DNA of 64,000 bases from NCBI GenBank assembly GCA_038329845.1, contig JBBQNJ010000017.1, forward strand, positions 4,578 to 68,577, in the 5' to 3' direction. This document shows, one piece after another, positions 26,830 through 37,095 of the stretch. A model generated the notes under the pieces. The model had not been told where the DNA came from and did no database searches. It worked only from the letters and a program-made list of their open reading frames with translations. Within the stretch, counting starts at the first letter, position 1. Each line of letters opens with the position of its first letter. The position numbers were made by a program, and so were the translations under genes. The DNA is from JBBQNJ01 sp038329845 (GTDB taxonomy: Bacteria > Planctomycetota > Phycisphaerae > Tepidisphaerales > Tepidisphaeraceae).

Positions 26830-27588
26830 TCATTCGGTGCTGAGCCGCGCGGTAGCGCCGCCGTCCACGATCAGGGCCTGGCCGGTCATGAAGCTGGATC
26901 GCCTGGCGTCGGCGAGAAACAAAATGGTCTGGCCGATTTCCGCCGGCTGCCCGACGCGCCCCATGACATGCTTTTTGCCCAGTCCGCGCACCAGGGCCTT
27001 GGTCCCGTTGCCGTTGACGTTGCCGCGATTCAGTCCGGCGTGGAGCATCGGGGTGTCCACCGCGCCGGGCAGCACCGCGTTGGCGCGCACGTTGTCCGGT
27101 CCAAACTCCAGCGCCATCGCCCGGGTCAAGGCCAGCAGCGCCCCCTTGCTGGCGGCATAGGCGGCGATCCCGCAGCTCGTCGCCACGGCATGAACCGAGC
27201 TGACGTTGACGATCGCCCCGCCGCTCGCCTTGAGCATCGGAAACGCCTGGCGCACGCTCAGAAAAACGCCCCGCACGTTCGACGCCATCACCGCGTCCCA
27301 GTCCTCCGGCGTGGTCTCGACGATCGGCTTGCAGATTTGCAGCGCTGCGTTGTTCACCAGCGCATCCAGCCGCCCCTGGCGCGACATCACCCGCTCGATC
27401 ATTTGCTTCGGCGTATCCGGCTCGGCGATGTCGGCCTGGATGAACTCATCAAGAGGCGGCAGATCATCGGCCCGACGCCGATCGACGCCGACCACCCGCC
27501 ATCCATCCGCGGTGAACACCTCGGCGGTGGCCCGCCCGATCCCCCCCGCCACACCGGTAATCAGCACCACGCGCCTCGGGTCGCTCAT
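26830..27588 (-). CDS. SDR family oxidoreductase
   Basis: 252 residues: TGVAGGIGRATAEVF, NNAA, catalytic Ser in VNVSSVHAV and YAASK, then a standard C-terminal SFMTGQALIVDGG. Its start overlaps the stop of the 2-hydroxyacid dehydrogenase gene (ATGA, 27585-27588), so it is the third gene of a coupled operon with the cytidylyltransferase. It may reduce a keto-sugar or sugar acid intermediate. Confidence 0.9.
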   Translation of the reverse strand: MSDPRRVVLITGVAGGIGRATAEVFTADGWRVVGVDRRRADDLPPLDEFIQADIAEPDTPKQMIERVMSRQGRLDALVNNAALQICKPIVETTPEDWDAVMASNVRGVFLSVRQAFPMLKASGGAIVNVSSVHAVATSCGIAAYAASKGALLALTRAMALEFGPDNVRANAVLPGAVDTPMLHAGLNRGNVNGNGTKALVRGLGKKHVMGRVGQPAEIGQTILFLADARRSSFMTGQALIVDGGATARLSTE

Positions 27589-28526
27589 CGCGTCACTTCC
27601 TTCAAGCCCGCCAGCAGATTGCGGATCGTCTTCAGATGCACCCGCTCCCACGCCGTCGGGCTTGAGTTCGAGTTGTGCCCCGCCAGCAGCACCTGATCCA
27701 TTGCCCGCAGCGGACTGTCCAGCGGCAAGGGTTCGACCTCGAACACATCCAGCGCCGCTCCGGCGATCCGCCGATCCCCAAGCGCCGCCACCAGCGCCGG
27801 CTCATCCACGATCGGTCCGCGGGCGGTGTTGATCAACACCGCCGTCGGCTTCATCCGCGACAGCGCGGGTTCATTGATCAGGTGAAAGCTCGTCGGGTTC
27901 AGATCGCAATTGAGGCTCACAAAATCCGATTCGGCCAGCAATGTCGGCAAATCCACAAGCTGGATCGAATCGCGCTCGAGTACCTCCGCCGGCGGGACGC
28001 GCACGTCGAAACCCAGGATTCGCATGTTAAACGCCGCCGCCCGGCGGGCCACCGCCTGTCCGATGTTCCCCAGCCCGATGATCCCCAGCGTGCATTCACC
28101 CAGGCTCACTCCCGGATCCTTGTGCCAGTCGCCGGATTTCATCCGCCGATCCATCCACGGCGTGCGTCGTGCGAAGCTCAGGACATAGGCCATCACACTG
28201 TCGGCCACCGGCTGGGTAAACGCCCCCGGCGTGTTGCATACGCGGATGCCGAGCTGCGCGCACGCCGCCCGGTCGATCGAGTCGATCCCCGTCCCCCATT
28301 TGCTGATCACCTTCAGGCGCAGCGCCGATTCCAGTACCCGGCGGGTGAAGCGATCATCGCCGCAGATCGCCCCGTCGATATCTCCCACCAACGACAGCAG
28401 TTGCTCTTCGCTCAAGCGTTCATCGACGCGGGGCACGATCGCCAGAATCCCCTCGGCCCGCAGCATCGGGACGAACCGCTCCAACACCGGCTGCATATAG
28501 GGCGCTGAGACCAGCACCTTCCACAC
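27585..28526 (-). CDS. D-isomer-specific 2-hydroxyacid dehydrogenase
   Basis: NAD-binding motif GIIGLGNIGQAVARRA; catalytic Arg in NTARGPIVDEPAL, Glu in LDVFEVEPL and a His in LLAGHNSNS, which replaces the usual TPH context. 313 residues from the GTG at 28526 (VWKVLVSAPYMQPVLERF), which is the natural start of this fold; an ATG at 28634 would add 36 residues that overlap the cytidylyltransferase gene. It is phosphoglycerate dehydrogenase-like, but its place between a cytidylyltransferase and an SDR suggests a sugar-acid substrate. Confidence 0.85.
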   Translation of the reverse strand: MWKVLVSAPYMQPVLERFVPMLRAEGILAIVPRVDERLSEEQLLSLVGDIDGAICGDDRFTRRVLESALRLKVISKWGTGIDSIDRAACAQLGIRVCNTPGAFTQPVADSVMAYVLSFARRTPWMDRRMKSGDWHKDPGVSLGECTLGIIGLGNIGQAVARRAAAFNMRILGFDVRVPPAEVLERDSIQLVDLPTLLAESDFVSLNCDLNPTSFHLINEPALSRMKPTAVLINTARGPIVDEPALVAALGDRRIAGAALDVFEVEPLPLDSPLRAMDQVLLAGHNSNSSPTAWERVHLKTIRNLLAGLKEVTR

Positions 28527-28552
28527 CGCCGCCAGCGGCGAGAGGTCGTCGA

Positions 28553-29242
28553 TCAGGCCGCCTGGGCGCTGCGATGCCGCCGCAGAAACAGTTGCTCGGC
28601 CAATTGGAAATCCGCTTCCTCGTCGATGTCGCATGCCTGGAGCCTCTCGATCTCGAACATCAAGGGACGCTGCCCGATCCGGTTGTGACGCGACTCCAGC
28701 TCCTGTCGCCGAAACACGTACAGGCAGGAATTCTCTTCATAGATCGGCGGCAAATCCTGAGTCCGCAGCAGAATCGCCGGGTTGTGGTTGATCGGACGGG
28801 TGAGTTGATCCCACAACCGCGACTGCATCCGCGTGACGGAAAACAGGCTGTCGTAACAGGGAAATTGATCCAGCAGCCGGGCCAGGCCGACGGCGATCGT
28901 GTCGGCCTCGAGCAACGGATTGGTGCTGTGCGTCTGAAGATAAAAATCCGCATCAAACCGGCGGACCGTGTTCAGCAACACATCATTCATCGGGATCGTA
29001 TCGGCCCGCAGATGCTCGGGACGGCGTACCAGCGCGACCTGCGGAAAATGCAGGCGGGCATCGGTGAGAATCGTGTCGCTGTCGGTGTCGATCACGATCT
29101 GGGCGATGCGGCCGCAGCGCAGGAGCGTCCGCACGATATGCCGATACAGCGGCTCGCCCGCGAAAGGCCGGTAGTTCTTGCCCGGCACGCGCTTGGACTC
29201 ATGCCGCATCGGCACGATCGCCACCACACGGGGACTGCTCAC
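28553..29242 (-). CDS. Acylneuraminate cytidylyltransferase family protein
   Basis: 229 residues. The nucleotide-binding signature ESKRVPGKNYRPFAGEPL matches NeuA-type CMP-sugar synthetases; DFYLQTHSTNPLLEADTI gives the substrate-binding part. It would couple CMP to a keto-sugar acid (sialic, legionaminic or Kdo-like). No synthase for such an acid is in the window. GTG start at 29242 with AGGAGGT nine bases upstream. First gene of a leftward three-gene operon. Confidence 0.88.
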   Translation of the reverse strand: MSSPRVVAIVPMRHESKRVPGKNYRPFAGEPLYRHIVRTLLRCGRIAQIVIDTDSDTILTDARLHFPQVALVRRPEHLRADTIPMNDVLLNTVRRFDADFYLQTHSTNPLLEADTIAVGLARLLDQFPCYDSLFSVTRMQSRLWDQLTRPINHNPAILLRTQDLPPIYEENSCLYVFRRQELESRHNRIGQRPLMFEIERLQACDIDEEADFQLAEQLFLRRHRSAQAA

Positions 29243-29461
29243 GGCGCTGGACCTCCTGTCAGGAGTTATCGGTCCTTCCCCCCGCCGGACTGCAATCTCC
29301 TCACCCCCCCCCTAAATAGGGGATTGATTTGGTGCGATTAGGTTGTTAGGCTTTCGCTCACTCAGCGGGTGGATCGTCTCGATGTCGAGGCGGACCGGGC
29401 TGGGGGAGTGGGTTGTGGCACGCCGTGATGGCGGCCTCCAAATATGCGAAGGGTGCGGGAA

Positions 29462-32400
29462 ATGTCCAAGTCAAAGTCTCTGTAAAACGCGGTTTCGCGT
29501 GGTTCGATCCTCAATCACCGTCGGTCGGTTGGCCTCTGCATCGCTGGCGCTTGTGCCGCGGCGATCGTAGCCCCGGCAACGACGTACGCCGACGATTATC
29601 TGTGGAACAGTCCCACCGGAGGCGATTTCGCCACCGCCACCAAGTGGACCGACACCACCGCCGATCCGCAGACCAGCGGCGTTGTGCCCTTGTCCACCGA
29701 CACGGCGTATCTCGATGGCGGCACCTTGTCGCTGAGCCTGTCGGCCAATCACGCGATCAAGACGCTAGTCATCTCCAGCGGGGCGATCAATTTCAACCTC
29801 GCGGACAAGCAGTTCAGCGCCTCGACCGCGACCGGCGAGGGCCTGGCGATCGACGAATATTACACCGCCAATGCCTCGCCGATCGTTCCCAGCCTCTCCG
29901 TCACGGGAATCGCCGGTTCGCAGTTCAACACCGGCAACCAGTTCGACATCGGTCCGGGCAGCACGTTCAATCTCGGCGCCAACGTCGCCGCCACCAGCTC
30001 GAACCTCGTGATCGGCTACGTCGATGCCAACAACGTCACCACCCGGACCGCCACGGCCATTAACCGCGGAACATGGAACGTCAATGCCGGATTGATCGGC
30101 GGCAGCGGCGACGGCGCGCTGGAAATCCACGACGGGGCAAAGCTCACCGCCACCAGCTACTCGGTTTTCGAGATCGGCTCGCAGGCGGGGGTCAACGGCT
30201 CGATGCTGATCAAGGGCGCGGGATCAAAGTTCAACGCCCGCAGACTGGACATCGGCGCCGAGGGCCATGGCGAGATGACGGTTGAAAACGGCGGGACGCT
30301 GACGGGGTCGGCTTACAGCCTAATCATTAACTTGGGCCGCACCGCCGGCAGCACGGCTTCATTAACCTTGAAAGATGCCGGATCGTCGATCAACGCCGGC
30401 CATCTAGACTCCGGAGGCGGGACGGGTCAATTGAACGTCAATGGTGGATCATTGGTAGCCTCGTTCCTTTCGTTAGGCGCTCAAAGCACCGTCAATATCA
30501 CCGGCGGGACGGTTCAGACGTACCACGCCACAGTGGGCGGCGGGTTCACCTTCACTGACGGGCAGTGGACCAGTGGAACAATTACTCGTGGCTCAGCGAC
30601 CACTCTTGGCGATGGAATCGGCACCGCGGGGTCCACCAAGCTGACGCTGACCAGCGGGTATTGGGAACATCCGCTCCACATTTCGAATCACAGCGAAGCG
30701 AACGGTGGCTTGGTTCTCAAGTCGGACGCCGAAGTCGAGCTACGAGGACGCCTGCACACCACCACCCTGAATCTCGAGGCCGGTTCCACATTCCGGCTGG
30801 GCGTGGACTCGACCAGCTCGCCGCTGCTTCGCGTTTCGGACATCTCCGGTGCCGGCTCGTTTATCTGGAATCGCGGGGCGATCGAAGACACCGACGACCT
30901 GGCCCTTTCCGCCAGCTCGCCTCTGCCCGCGGCGATCAACCTCAACGCCGACCGGCACCTCTACGTCACCGGCGCGCTGACGATCGGCAACGGTGCCAGC
31001 GTCAATCTCGCAACCGGTGGCAATCTCTCGGCCGCCTCCATCGCCCAGACCGGGACCGGGCAGTTCAACTATACTGGCGGGGTTCTCGAGCTGACCAGCG
31101 CCGCCAGTTCTCTCACGTTCGATTCGGCGGGTTTGATCCGCACGAACACCACCATTGGCGGCGACAACCGGATCACCACCGCCGGTGAAATCCGCATCGG
31201 CGATCGAGACCTGACCATCAGCGCCCCGTACCGAACCTGGCAGCCTGATCTTCGCGCCACGAACATCGCGTTTGATCTTGGCGCTACCGGCAAAGTGAAG
31301 TTCGCGTCTGGGAACGTTCTGGTCAACGGCGATGCCGTCATTGGCGGCGCTGAGGGAATTCTGGACGGGAGCGGAATCGCTACGAACGTCGAATTCGACG
31401 TTCAGCAGTTGTCGATCTCCAAAGACATGGCCACGCCGACCAACCTGCGGATCGCCGATGGAACGACGTTCACCGTCAGCAGTCCCACTTACTCTGGAGG
31501 CGCGCTCTTGGCGGACGAGACCACGGTCAAAGTGGGAACCAACGCCGCCTTCCGCGTCACCGGTGGACAATGCTACATCGCTGGAATTGCCGCGGGAAGT
31601 CAAGTTCAATTCAGCGGCGGCTGGCTCGACATCAATTCGCCAGGCATTATCGGCGGAGACATCGTCGGCGATGCCGCCGTCCCCACCGTGACGGTGGGAG
31701 CCTACTCAACACTCGATGTGGGTGATGGCTATTCTCCGACCAATACCGGCAATGACCTGGCCATCGCCTCCGGCGCAACGCTGCGGATCGACCAGGGCGA
31801 TGTCCGTGTGAACGGCCACGCCGACCTTACCGGCGGAACCCTGGAGTTGATCAAGGGGAAAATCTCCATCTCCGGCGACGCCAAGGTCCCCAACCTGACA
31901 ATCGGTGCCAACCAGAACGCGTACATCAGCGGCACCGCCACAATGGATGCGCACACGCTCACCGTCGCCGATGGCGGTGTGCTGTCCGTCGGCGGCATCA
32001 ACTCGATCAACGGCGGAACCCTTCGTTACGATGGCGGACGTCTGACCGTCCGCTCGGACAGCACCCTGGGCGCTGCCGGCTCCATCGCAACCGCCACGAC
32101 AACGACCGACCTGGATGCGGGAGATACCCTTGGGTCGCACTCAGCCCCTGTTACTCTTACCGTCGGCGCGGGGCATACTCTGAATCTCAATAACGGGGGA
32201 ACTCTCAGCGCCGCGAATCTTGCGGTGGCGCCCACCGGAACATTGAACTACACCGGCGGCACTCTCGAATTGAACTCGCTGTACATCGGCAGCGGCGGGT
32301 TGCTGGGCGCCAACGTCACCATCGGCGATGCGGCCGTCACAGTCACCACTTGGAACCAATCCCTGGACCTGGACAACCTCACCATCGGCGACGGCACCAC

Positions 32401-33226
32401 CCCGGGCGCCGGGCAACTCACTGTCGCCAAACGTGGTACCGTGTATGTCGGCGGAACAACCACCATCTCGGTGGGTTCCAACATCGCCGTCAGCGACGGT
32501 GGATCGTTCGGCACGTGGCAATTGGTTGGAACGTCGTATTCCACCAGCGGTTCGGGAACGTTTAACGTTTGGGGCACTGTTCCGGATGTCAGCGGACCGA
32601 CGGCTATCGGACCGGGAACCCGCTTCCGCGTCCCGAGTTTTGGCATCGGCGGCGGCGGCGTGGTGAATGTGAATCTCGGCGGCATCCTCGAGTCCGCAGT
32701 CGAGGTCAAGGCCGGCGGGAGACTGCTTGGCCGAGGGCGCGTCGAAGGCTCGATCAGCAACGCCGGCACCGTCGCCCCGGGCGCTTCTCCGGGAACGCTC
32801 GAGCTTGTCGGAGATTACACCCAGGAAACCGGCGGGACGCTCGAAATAGAGCTGGGACGCACCAATTCCGGCTTGATCAGCGATCTGCTCGACATCAACG
32901 GCAGCGCCAGCCTCGACGGAATCCTCAAGGTCGTCATCGACACGACTTCCGCAGGCCAGATCGGATATACCGCCGCCCGCGGCGATGCGTTCCAGTTCCT
33001 CTCGGCCGACACCATCAACGGCAGCTTCGCCAACTATCAGATGCCCAACCTGGGCAACGGTCTGTTCTGGTACCTGGTCGATTCTTCCGCCGGTCCGACC
33101 CACGGATTGACGCTCCTGGTCGAAAACAGCAGCTTCGGCGGCGGAACGCTCATCCCCGAACCTGCCGGTCTGGTGCTGCTGGCCCTTCCCATGGTCCTGC
33201 TGGGACGCCGCCGGCGAACGCATTGA
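29462..33226 (+). CDS. Giant beta-strand-rich PEP-CTERM protein with in-frame TAA at codon 8
   Basis: The chain of more than 1,240 residues consists of repeated short beta segments of the type GGTLxV/GATLxID, as in autotransporter-like beta-helices, and ends with VIPEP-type signal LIPEPAGLVLLALP plus RRRR, the PEP-CTERM exosortase tag. Upstream, the same frame encodes a signal peptide (RRSVGLCIAGACAAAIVAP, cleavage near TYA-DD). The ATG that fits other PEP-CTERM genes here (29462, MSKSKSL) is in frame but followed by TAA at 29483-29485. The first usable alternative is GTG at 29684, which would remove the signal peptide. The protein is predicted to be surface-displayed, function unknown. Confidence 0.75.
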
Positions 33227-33250
33227 TTCTCTTGTTCAACTGGACCCACG

Positions 33251-33285
33251 CGATCCGGCCCGGGGCAATTCGCCCGGGCCGATCG
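33251..33285 (+). terminator. Strong hairpin after the giant PEP-CTERM gene
   Basis: GGCCCGGG and CCCGGGCC, extended by CGATC/GATCG, form a stem of about 13 pairs around an eight-base loop, 25 bases after the stop codon. No T run follows, so it is either a Rho-independent-like terminator without the tract or an mRNA 3' stabiliser. Confidence 0.6.
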
Positions 33286-33382
33286 CATTGATGGGTTCCT
33301 CTTGTCCCGGACAATTGACCCCGCCCTTTGGACGTGGCGCGAAATACCGTGGCCAGTCTCTATCCCGCGCCGCGCGGCGATC

Positions 33383-33422
33383 GCCTATATCCGCTCGGCC
33401 GCGCCTATATCCGCTCGGCCGC
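33383..33422. repeat. Tandem 20-base duplication across the lysA stop
   Basis: The unit GCCTATATCCGCTCGGCCGC occurs twice in direct succession. The second copy contains the lysA stop codon and its last codons; the first lies just beyond the stop. Confidence 0.85.
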
Positions 33423-34688
33423 GACCAGGTCCTCATAGGTTTCGCGCCGACGGATCAGCCGATGCGACGAGCCTTCGACCAGAATTTCCGGCGCCCTCGG
33501 GCGGTTGTTGTAATTACTGCTCATCGAAAATCCGTACGCGCCGGCGGTAAACACCGCCAGCAGATCGCCGCGCTTCGTCGGCGGCAGCGGGCGATTAACC
33601 GCGAGGTAGTCGCCGCTTTCACAGATCGGGCCGACCACATCGACGATCTCGGCCGGCTTGGGCGCCACGTCCTTGCCGCGATGGTGCGGAATGTTCTGCG
33701 CATCGGGATTCGTCGGCCAGATGAAGTGATACGACTCATACAACGTCGGGCGGATCAGGTCGTTCATCGCCGCATCCACGATGACGAACTTGCGCGTTCC
33801 CCCCAGCTTGCGGTACAGCACCCGGGTGAGCAGGATCCCCGCGTTGCCGACGATGTATCGCCCCGGTTCCAACGCGATGCGGTAGGGCTTGTTCGCCAAC
33901 AACGGCATCAGCGCCCGGGCATGTTCGGTCACGGGCAGGGCCTGGTCCGGACGCTCGTAATTCACCCCGAACCCGCCGCCAAGGTCCAGCCACTCGATCT
34001 TGTGTCCCCGCGCCGTCAGCCGATCAATCAAGTCCGTGACTTTCTTCACCGCTTCGACATAGGGCTGGATCTCGTACACCGGTGAGCCGATGTGGATGTG
34101 AATCCCGGCGATGCGAAGGTGCTTGAGATCGCGGTACTGCTCGAACACACGCTCGCAGCGCTCGATGTCCACCCCGAACTTCGTTTCCTTCTTGCCCGTC
34201 GTCGTTTTCACATGGGTGTGCGGATCGACATCCGGGTTCACCCGGATCGCCCCCACCGCCGACTTACCCAGCTCCCCCGCGATCCGATCGATGTTCTCGA
34301 TCTCGGCCTCCGACTCGATGTTAAACGCCGCGATCCCCGCATGGATCGCATCGACAATCTCGCGGTCGGTCTTGCCCACGCCGGCGTAAATAATCTTGCC
34401 CGGATCGGCCCCCGCCTGCATCGCCCGATACAGTTCCCCGCCGCTGGTCACGTCGAACCCGCATCCTTGGGCGGCGAGCAGTTTGCAGATGTGGAGATTG
34501 CCGCAGCTCTTGATCGAATAGCAGAGCGTGGCGTTGACGGGCCTGAACGCCTCGGCGAGCTGGCGATAATGATGTAACAGCGTTTGCGATGAGTAGACGT
34601 ACGCCGGGGTTCCGAATTCCTCGGCAATCCGGCTTACCGGAACATCTTCGCAATACAGCTCACCGTCGCGATAGCGGAAAAAGTCCAT
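33405..34688 (-). CDS. lysA: Diaminopimelate decarboxylase
   Basis: Last step of lysine synthesis, PLP-dependent. The PLP lysine is in LCYSIKSCGN, the phosphate-binding Gly run is in LDLGGGFGVNY, and ALEPGRYIVGNAG and the Cys-containing GPICESGDYLA complete the two-domain active site. 427 residues, normal. The ATG at 34688 begins MDFFRYRDGELYCEDVPV; an open frame of 66 codons upstream has no family similarity. The terminal codons are part of a 20-base tandem duplication. Confidence 0.95.
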   Translation of the reverse strand: MDFFRYRDGELYCEDVPVSRIAEEFGTPAYVYSSQTLLHHYRQLAEAFRPVNATLCYSIKSCGNLHICKLLAAQGCGFDVTSGGELYRAMQAGADPGKIIYAGVGKTDREIVDAIHAGIAAFNIESEAEIENIDRIAGELGKSAVGAIRVNPDVDPHTHVKTTTGKKETKFGVDIERCERVFEQYRDLKHLRIAGIHIHIGSPVYEIQPYVEAVKKVTDLIDRLTARGHKIEWLDLGGGFGVNYERPDQALPVTEHARALMPLLANKPYRIALEPGRYIVGNAGILLTRVLYRKLGGTRKFVIVDAAMNDLIRPTLYESYHFIWPTNPDAQNIPHHRGKDVAPKPAEIVDVVGPICESGDYLAVNRPLPPTKRGDLLAVFTAGAYGFSMSSNYNNRPRAPEILVEGSSHRLIRRRETYEDLVAAERI

Positions 34689-35262
34689 TCCGGCGATTGT
34701 CCCGCAATCGACGGACGTTGTAAATCGCCCCATCCAGCGGTTTGCCTTTTGGGGCGAATGACAGTTTCCGACGCCCACCAGGGAGCCATAGGTCTGGTCA
34801 TCGAAGTCGGGTTCTTCGTTAAGCCAGGAAACCTGCGCCGGTCGGGTCCGCTCATCGCCGTCGCGACGGCAATCGCACTCCCGCACCGCAACCCCTGCGG
34901 CCTTGATCGGCGTTCACCAGCGTGTATCGGCGGTTTCTACTTCCGGATCCTTGGCGGGTTCGCGCCTGATTGGGCGCGGTCTCAAATTATCAACCGCCGA
35001 TGAACGCAGAAAAACGCCGATGCCGAGAGCGTGTCGGTTAGAATTCAGCGCGCCGATGCTACAGGTCGTATCTCTGCGCTTCGTTTCTGCTCGGCGCCGT
35101 AGGTTCGAGGGATTAAGTTCGATCGGGATTCACGGGATAAACTGTATTTACAGGATATGGAGCTCGAGCCGGTCTGCGGCGCGCCTCAATCCTGTGCATC
35201 CTGGTTCTTGATCCTTGGTCCGGCGCGAGTCATGCTTCGGCGATTGGAGAACGGCCCATTCA
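34689..35262. other. Gene-free stretch with degenerate dispersed-repeat vocabulary
   Basis: No credible gene or terminator. Two phrases resemble repetitive intergenic sequence seen in many environmental bacterial genomes (recalled): the CGCCGATGAACGCAGAAAAA phrase near 34998, and near 35123-35160 GATTCACGGGATAAACTG followed by ATTTACAGGATATGG. A related CAATCCTGTGCATCCTGG follows at about 35188. They look like decayed copies of short repeats. Confidence 0.5.
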
Positions 35263-37035
35263 TCAGGCCGCTTCCAGCAGTAATGCCCGACGGCCGGCCC
35301 AACGAAGTCGTCGATACGCGCGGACCGAAACATTGCCGCTTTCCAGCAGCGGCCCCAGCAGTTCGGCGGTCAAGTCTGCCTGATCCACCAGCAACCGAAG
35401 CGCCGGGAACTGGTGGGTGTCGATGGCGAATTGCGGCATCGCCATGCCCAGCAGCGGGCGGTTCTCGATCAACCAGCGATACCCTTGAGCTATGGCGCGC
35501 AGATCGCCCAGACCCTTTCGGGCGGCGGCGACAAGCACCAGCCGGCGCTCGCGGTTGACCGCCAGCCGCGCCGCCGGATCGCCCGGGGGGCGGACCGGGC
35601 AGGCGATTAGCCCTTCATTCGAACTCGAGTTCTGCATCACGGCATCAAGAATCGCCTCGGCGTCGTCCTCGTTGCCGGACAGCTCGATCACGTCGCTCTC
35701 ATGCTCGGAAGCCTGCGCTAGCTGAAGCGTAGGGATCGACGCCGCGGCGCCAACCGTGGGGGGCGCGACACGTTCGGCTGCGAGGTTCGTTGGCGCGACC
35801 TGCTGAGGCGGGGGGGCTGATCCGCCGGATTGGGTTGCCGGTGCCGATGCCCCGATCGAGATTGCCGGTGCTGATGCGCCGGACTGGGTTGCCGGTGCCG
35901 ATGCCCCGGTTTGGCCCGCAGGCACCGATGCACTGGACTGGATTGCCGGCGAGGGAGAAGGCGAAGGGGAAGGCGCGGGAACAGGCATCGGGATTACGAA
36001 ATCGGCCACTGGGATTTCGCTGGGCGTTGCGTCGAACGACGGCTCATTCACGGTCTCTCCCTCGGCGATCAGACCCGCGGACGGCACCGGCATCGCCGAC
36101 ATTGCCGAAATGGTCGGTGCGGCCGCCGTTGCCGCACACCCCGGACGCGGCGAATCGGCCCGGTCTCGATGCACCGACAGGAATCCCGACAACACCTGCC
36201 ATTGCACCCCCGCCGCCAGTTGCGACTTATCGTGCATGGGGCGACAGCTCATCACCACCTGCTCGCCGATCCCCGCCGCCGCGGTCTTGCGGATCGAAGG
36301 CTCCGAATGCAGCGTCCAATGAAGAAACTGGCAGCAGACGCTCTCGAGCTTGCGGAACACCCTTGTCGCCTGCGGCTCGTCCTGGACATCGAGCAACGCC
36401 AGCGACAGCTTGGGATGATGCAGGTCGCACAGCCCCTTAAGCGTGCGATAGCACGAGACGATCCCATCATGGTCGCAGGTGCTAAGCAGCACCCAATGAT
36501 CGATCTGGCGCAGCACCCCCCGCGCTTCGGGAGCGCGAATCGCCGGCAGAACGATCAACCACCGGTCCACGTCGAAGTTCAGTTCCTCGAGCATCTGGCT
36601 CATGCGCCGGGGATCGAACGATTCGATCGTCTCGGCCGCCGGAGCGGTGTGTCCCACGGCGATTCGCCCCGGCGGATCGAAGCAGGTGACGCGGAAATCG
36701 GCCGGATCCACCTGGATCACCCCGACGCGCTCGCCCGCGGCCGCGAGATGCCGGGCGTATTCACGCACCCGATCGAGCTGGTGGCCGTTCAGATGCGCGC
36801 CCAGAATCGCCATCACTTCGGCCCCGTCGCGGGCGGCGGGTTCCGCTTCGCCGAACACCTGCGCGAACTCCTCAGGGGTCAGGTCGATGCTGGTCTGCGG
36901 ACGCGCTGATTCGCCCGGGGCCGGCGGACGGCGCCGGGGGCGCGCCGCCCCGCCCGTCTGCCGATCGCGCACGCTCGAAAGGAAAAGATGGCTGATCTCG
37001 CTCAAGGACCGCTTTGGACGCTCGTCGTCGGACAT
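35263..37035 (-). CDS. Hypothetical ParA-associated protein with low-complexity linker
   Basis: 590 residues. The N-terminal 40 are basic. Residues 60-290 form an alpha/beta domain (VMAILGAHLNGHQLDRVREY, GERVGVIQVDP, DRWLIVLPAIRAPEARGVLRQIDHWVLLST) that recalls SIMIBI/ParA-type folds but has no Walker A. Residues 340-440 are Ala/Ser/Pro-rich with imperfect repeats of the type GASAPATQS. The C-terminal 120 residues are folded (AIAQGYRWLIENRPLLGMAMP). It starts 60 bases after the ParA gene, so the pair is an operon and may work together in positioning a cellular cargo. Not a recognised family. Confidence 0.7.
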   Translation of the reverse strand: MSDDERPKRSLSEISHLFLSSVRDRQTGGAARPRRRPPAPGESARPQTSIDLTPEEFAQVFGEAEPAARDGAEVMAILGAHLNGHQLDRVREYARHLAAAGERVGVIQVDPADFRVTCFDPPGRIAVGHTAPAAETIESFDPRRMSQMLEELNFDVDRWLIVLPAIRAPEARGVLRQIDHWVLLSTCDHDGIVSCYRTLKGLCDLHHPKLSLALLDVQDEPQATRVFRKLESVCCQFLHWTLHSEPSIRKTAAAGIGEQVVMSCRPMHDKSQLAAGVQWQVLSGFLSVHRDRADSPRPGCAATAAAPTISAMSAMPVPSAGLIAEGETVNEPSFDATPSEIPVADFVIPMPVPAPSPSPSPSPAIQSSASVPAGQTGASAPATQSGASAPAISIGASAPATQSGGSAPPPQQVAPTNLAAERVAPPTVGAAASIPTLQLAQASEHESDVIELSGNEDDAEAILDAVMQNSSSNEGLIACPVRPPGDPAARLAVNRERRLVLVAAARKGLGDLRAIAQGYRWLIENRPLLGMAMPQFAIDTHQFPALRLLVDQADLTAELLGPLLESGNVSVRAYRRLRWAGRRALLLEAA

Positions 37036-37095
37036 GGCGGATGTCGTTTCCTAAAAGTCGAACCCACGGGCAATCCATCACGCGATTGAGGCGAT

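Noticed and set aside
29484..29520. tRNA T-arm-like string GGTTCGATCC
   Set aside because: No acceptor stem, D-arm or anticodon arm can be formed around it; it encodes the PEP-CTERM signal peptide.
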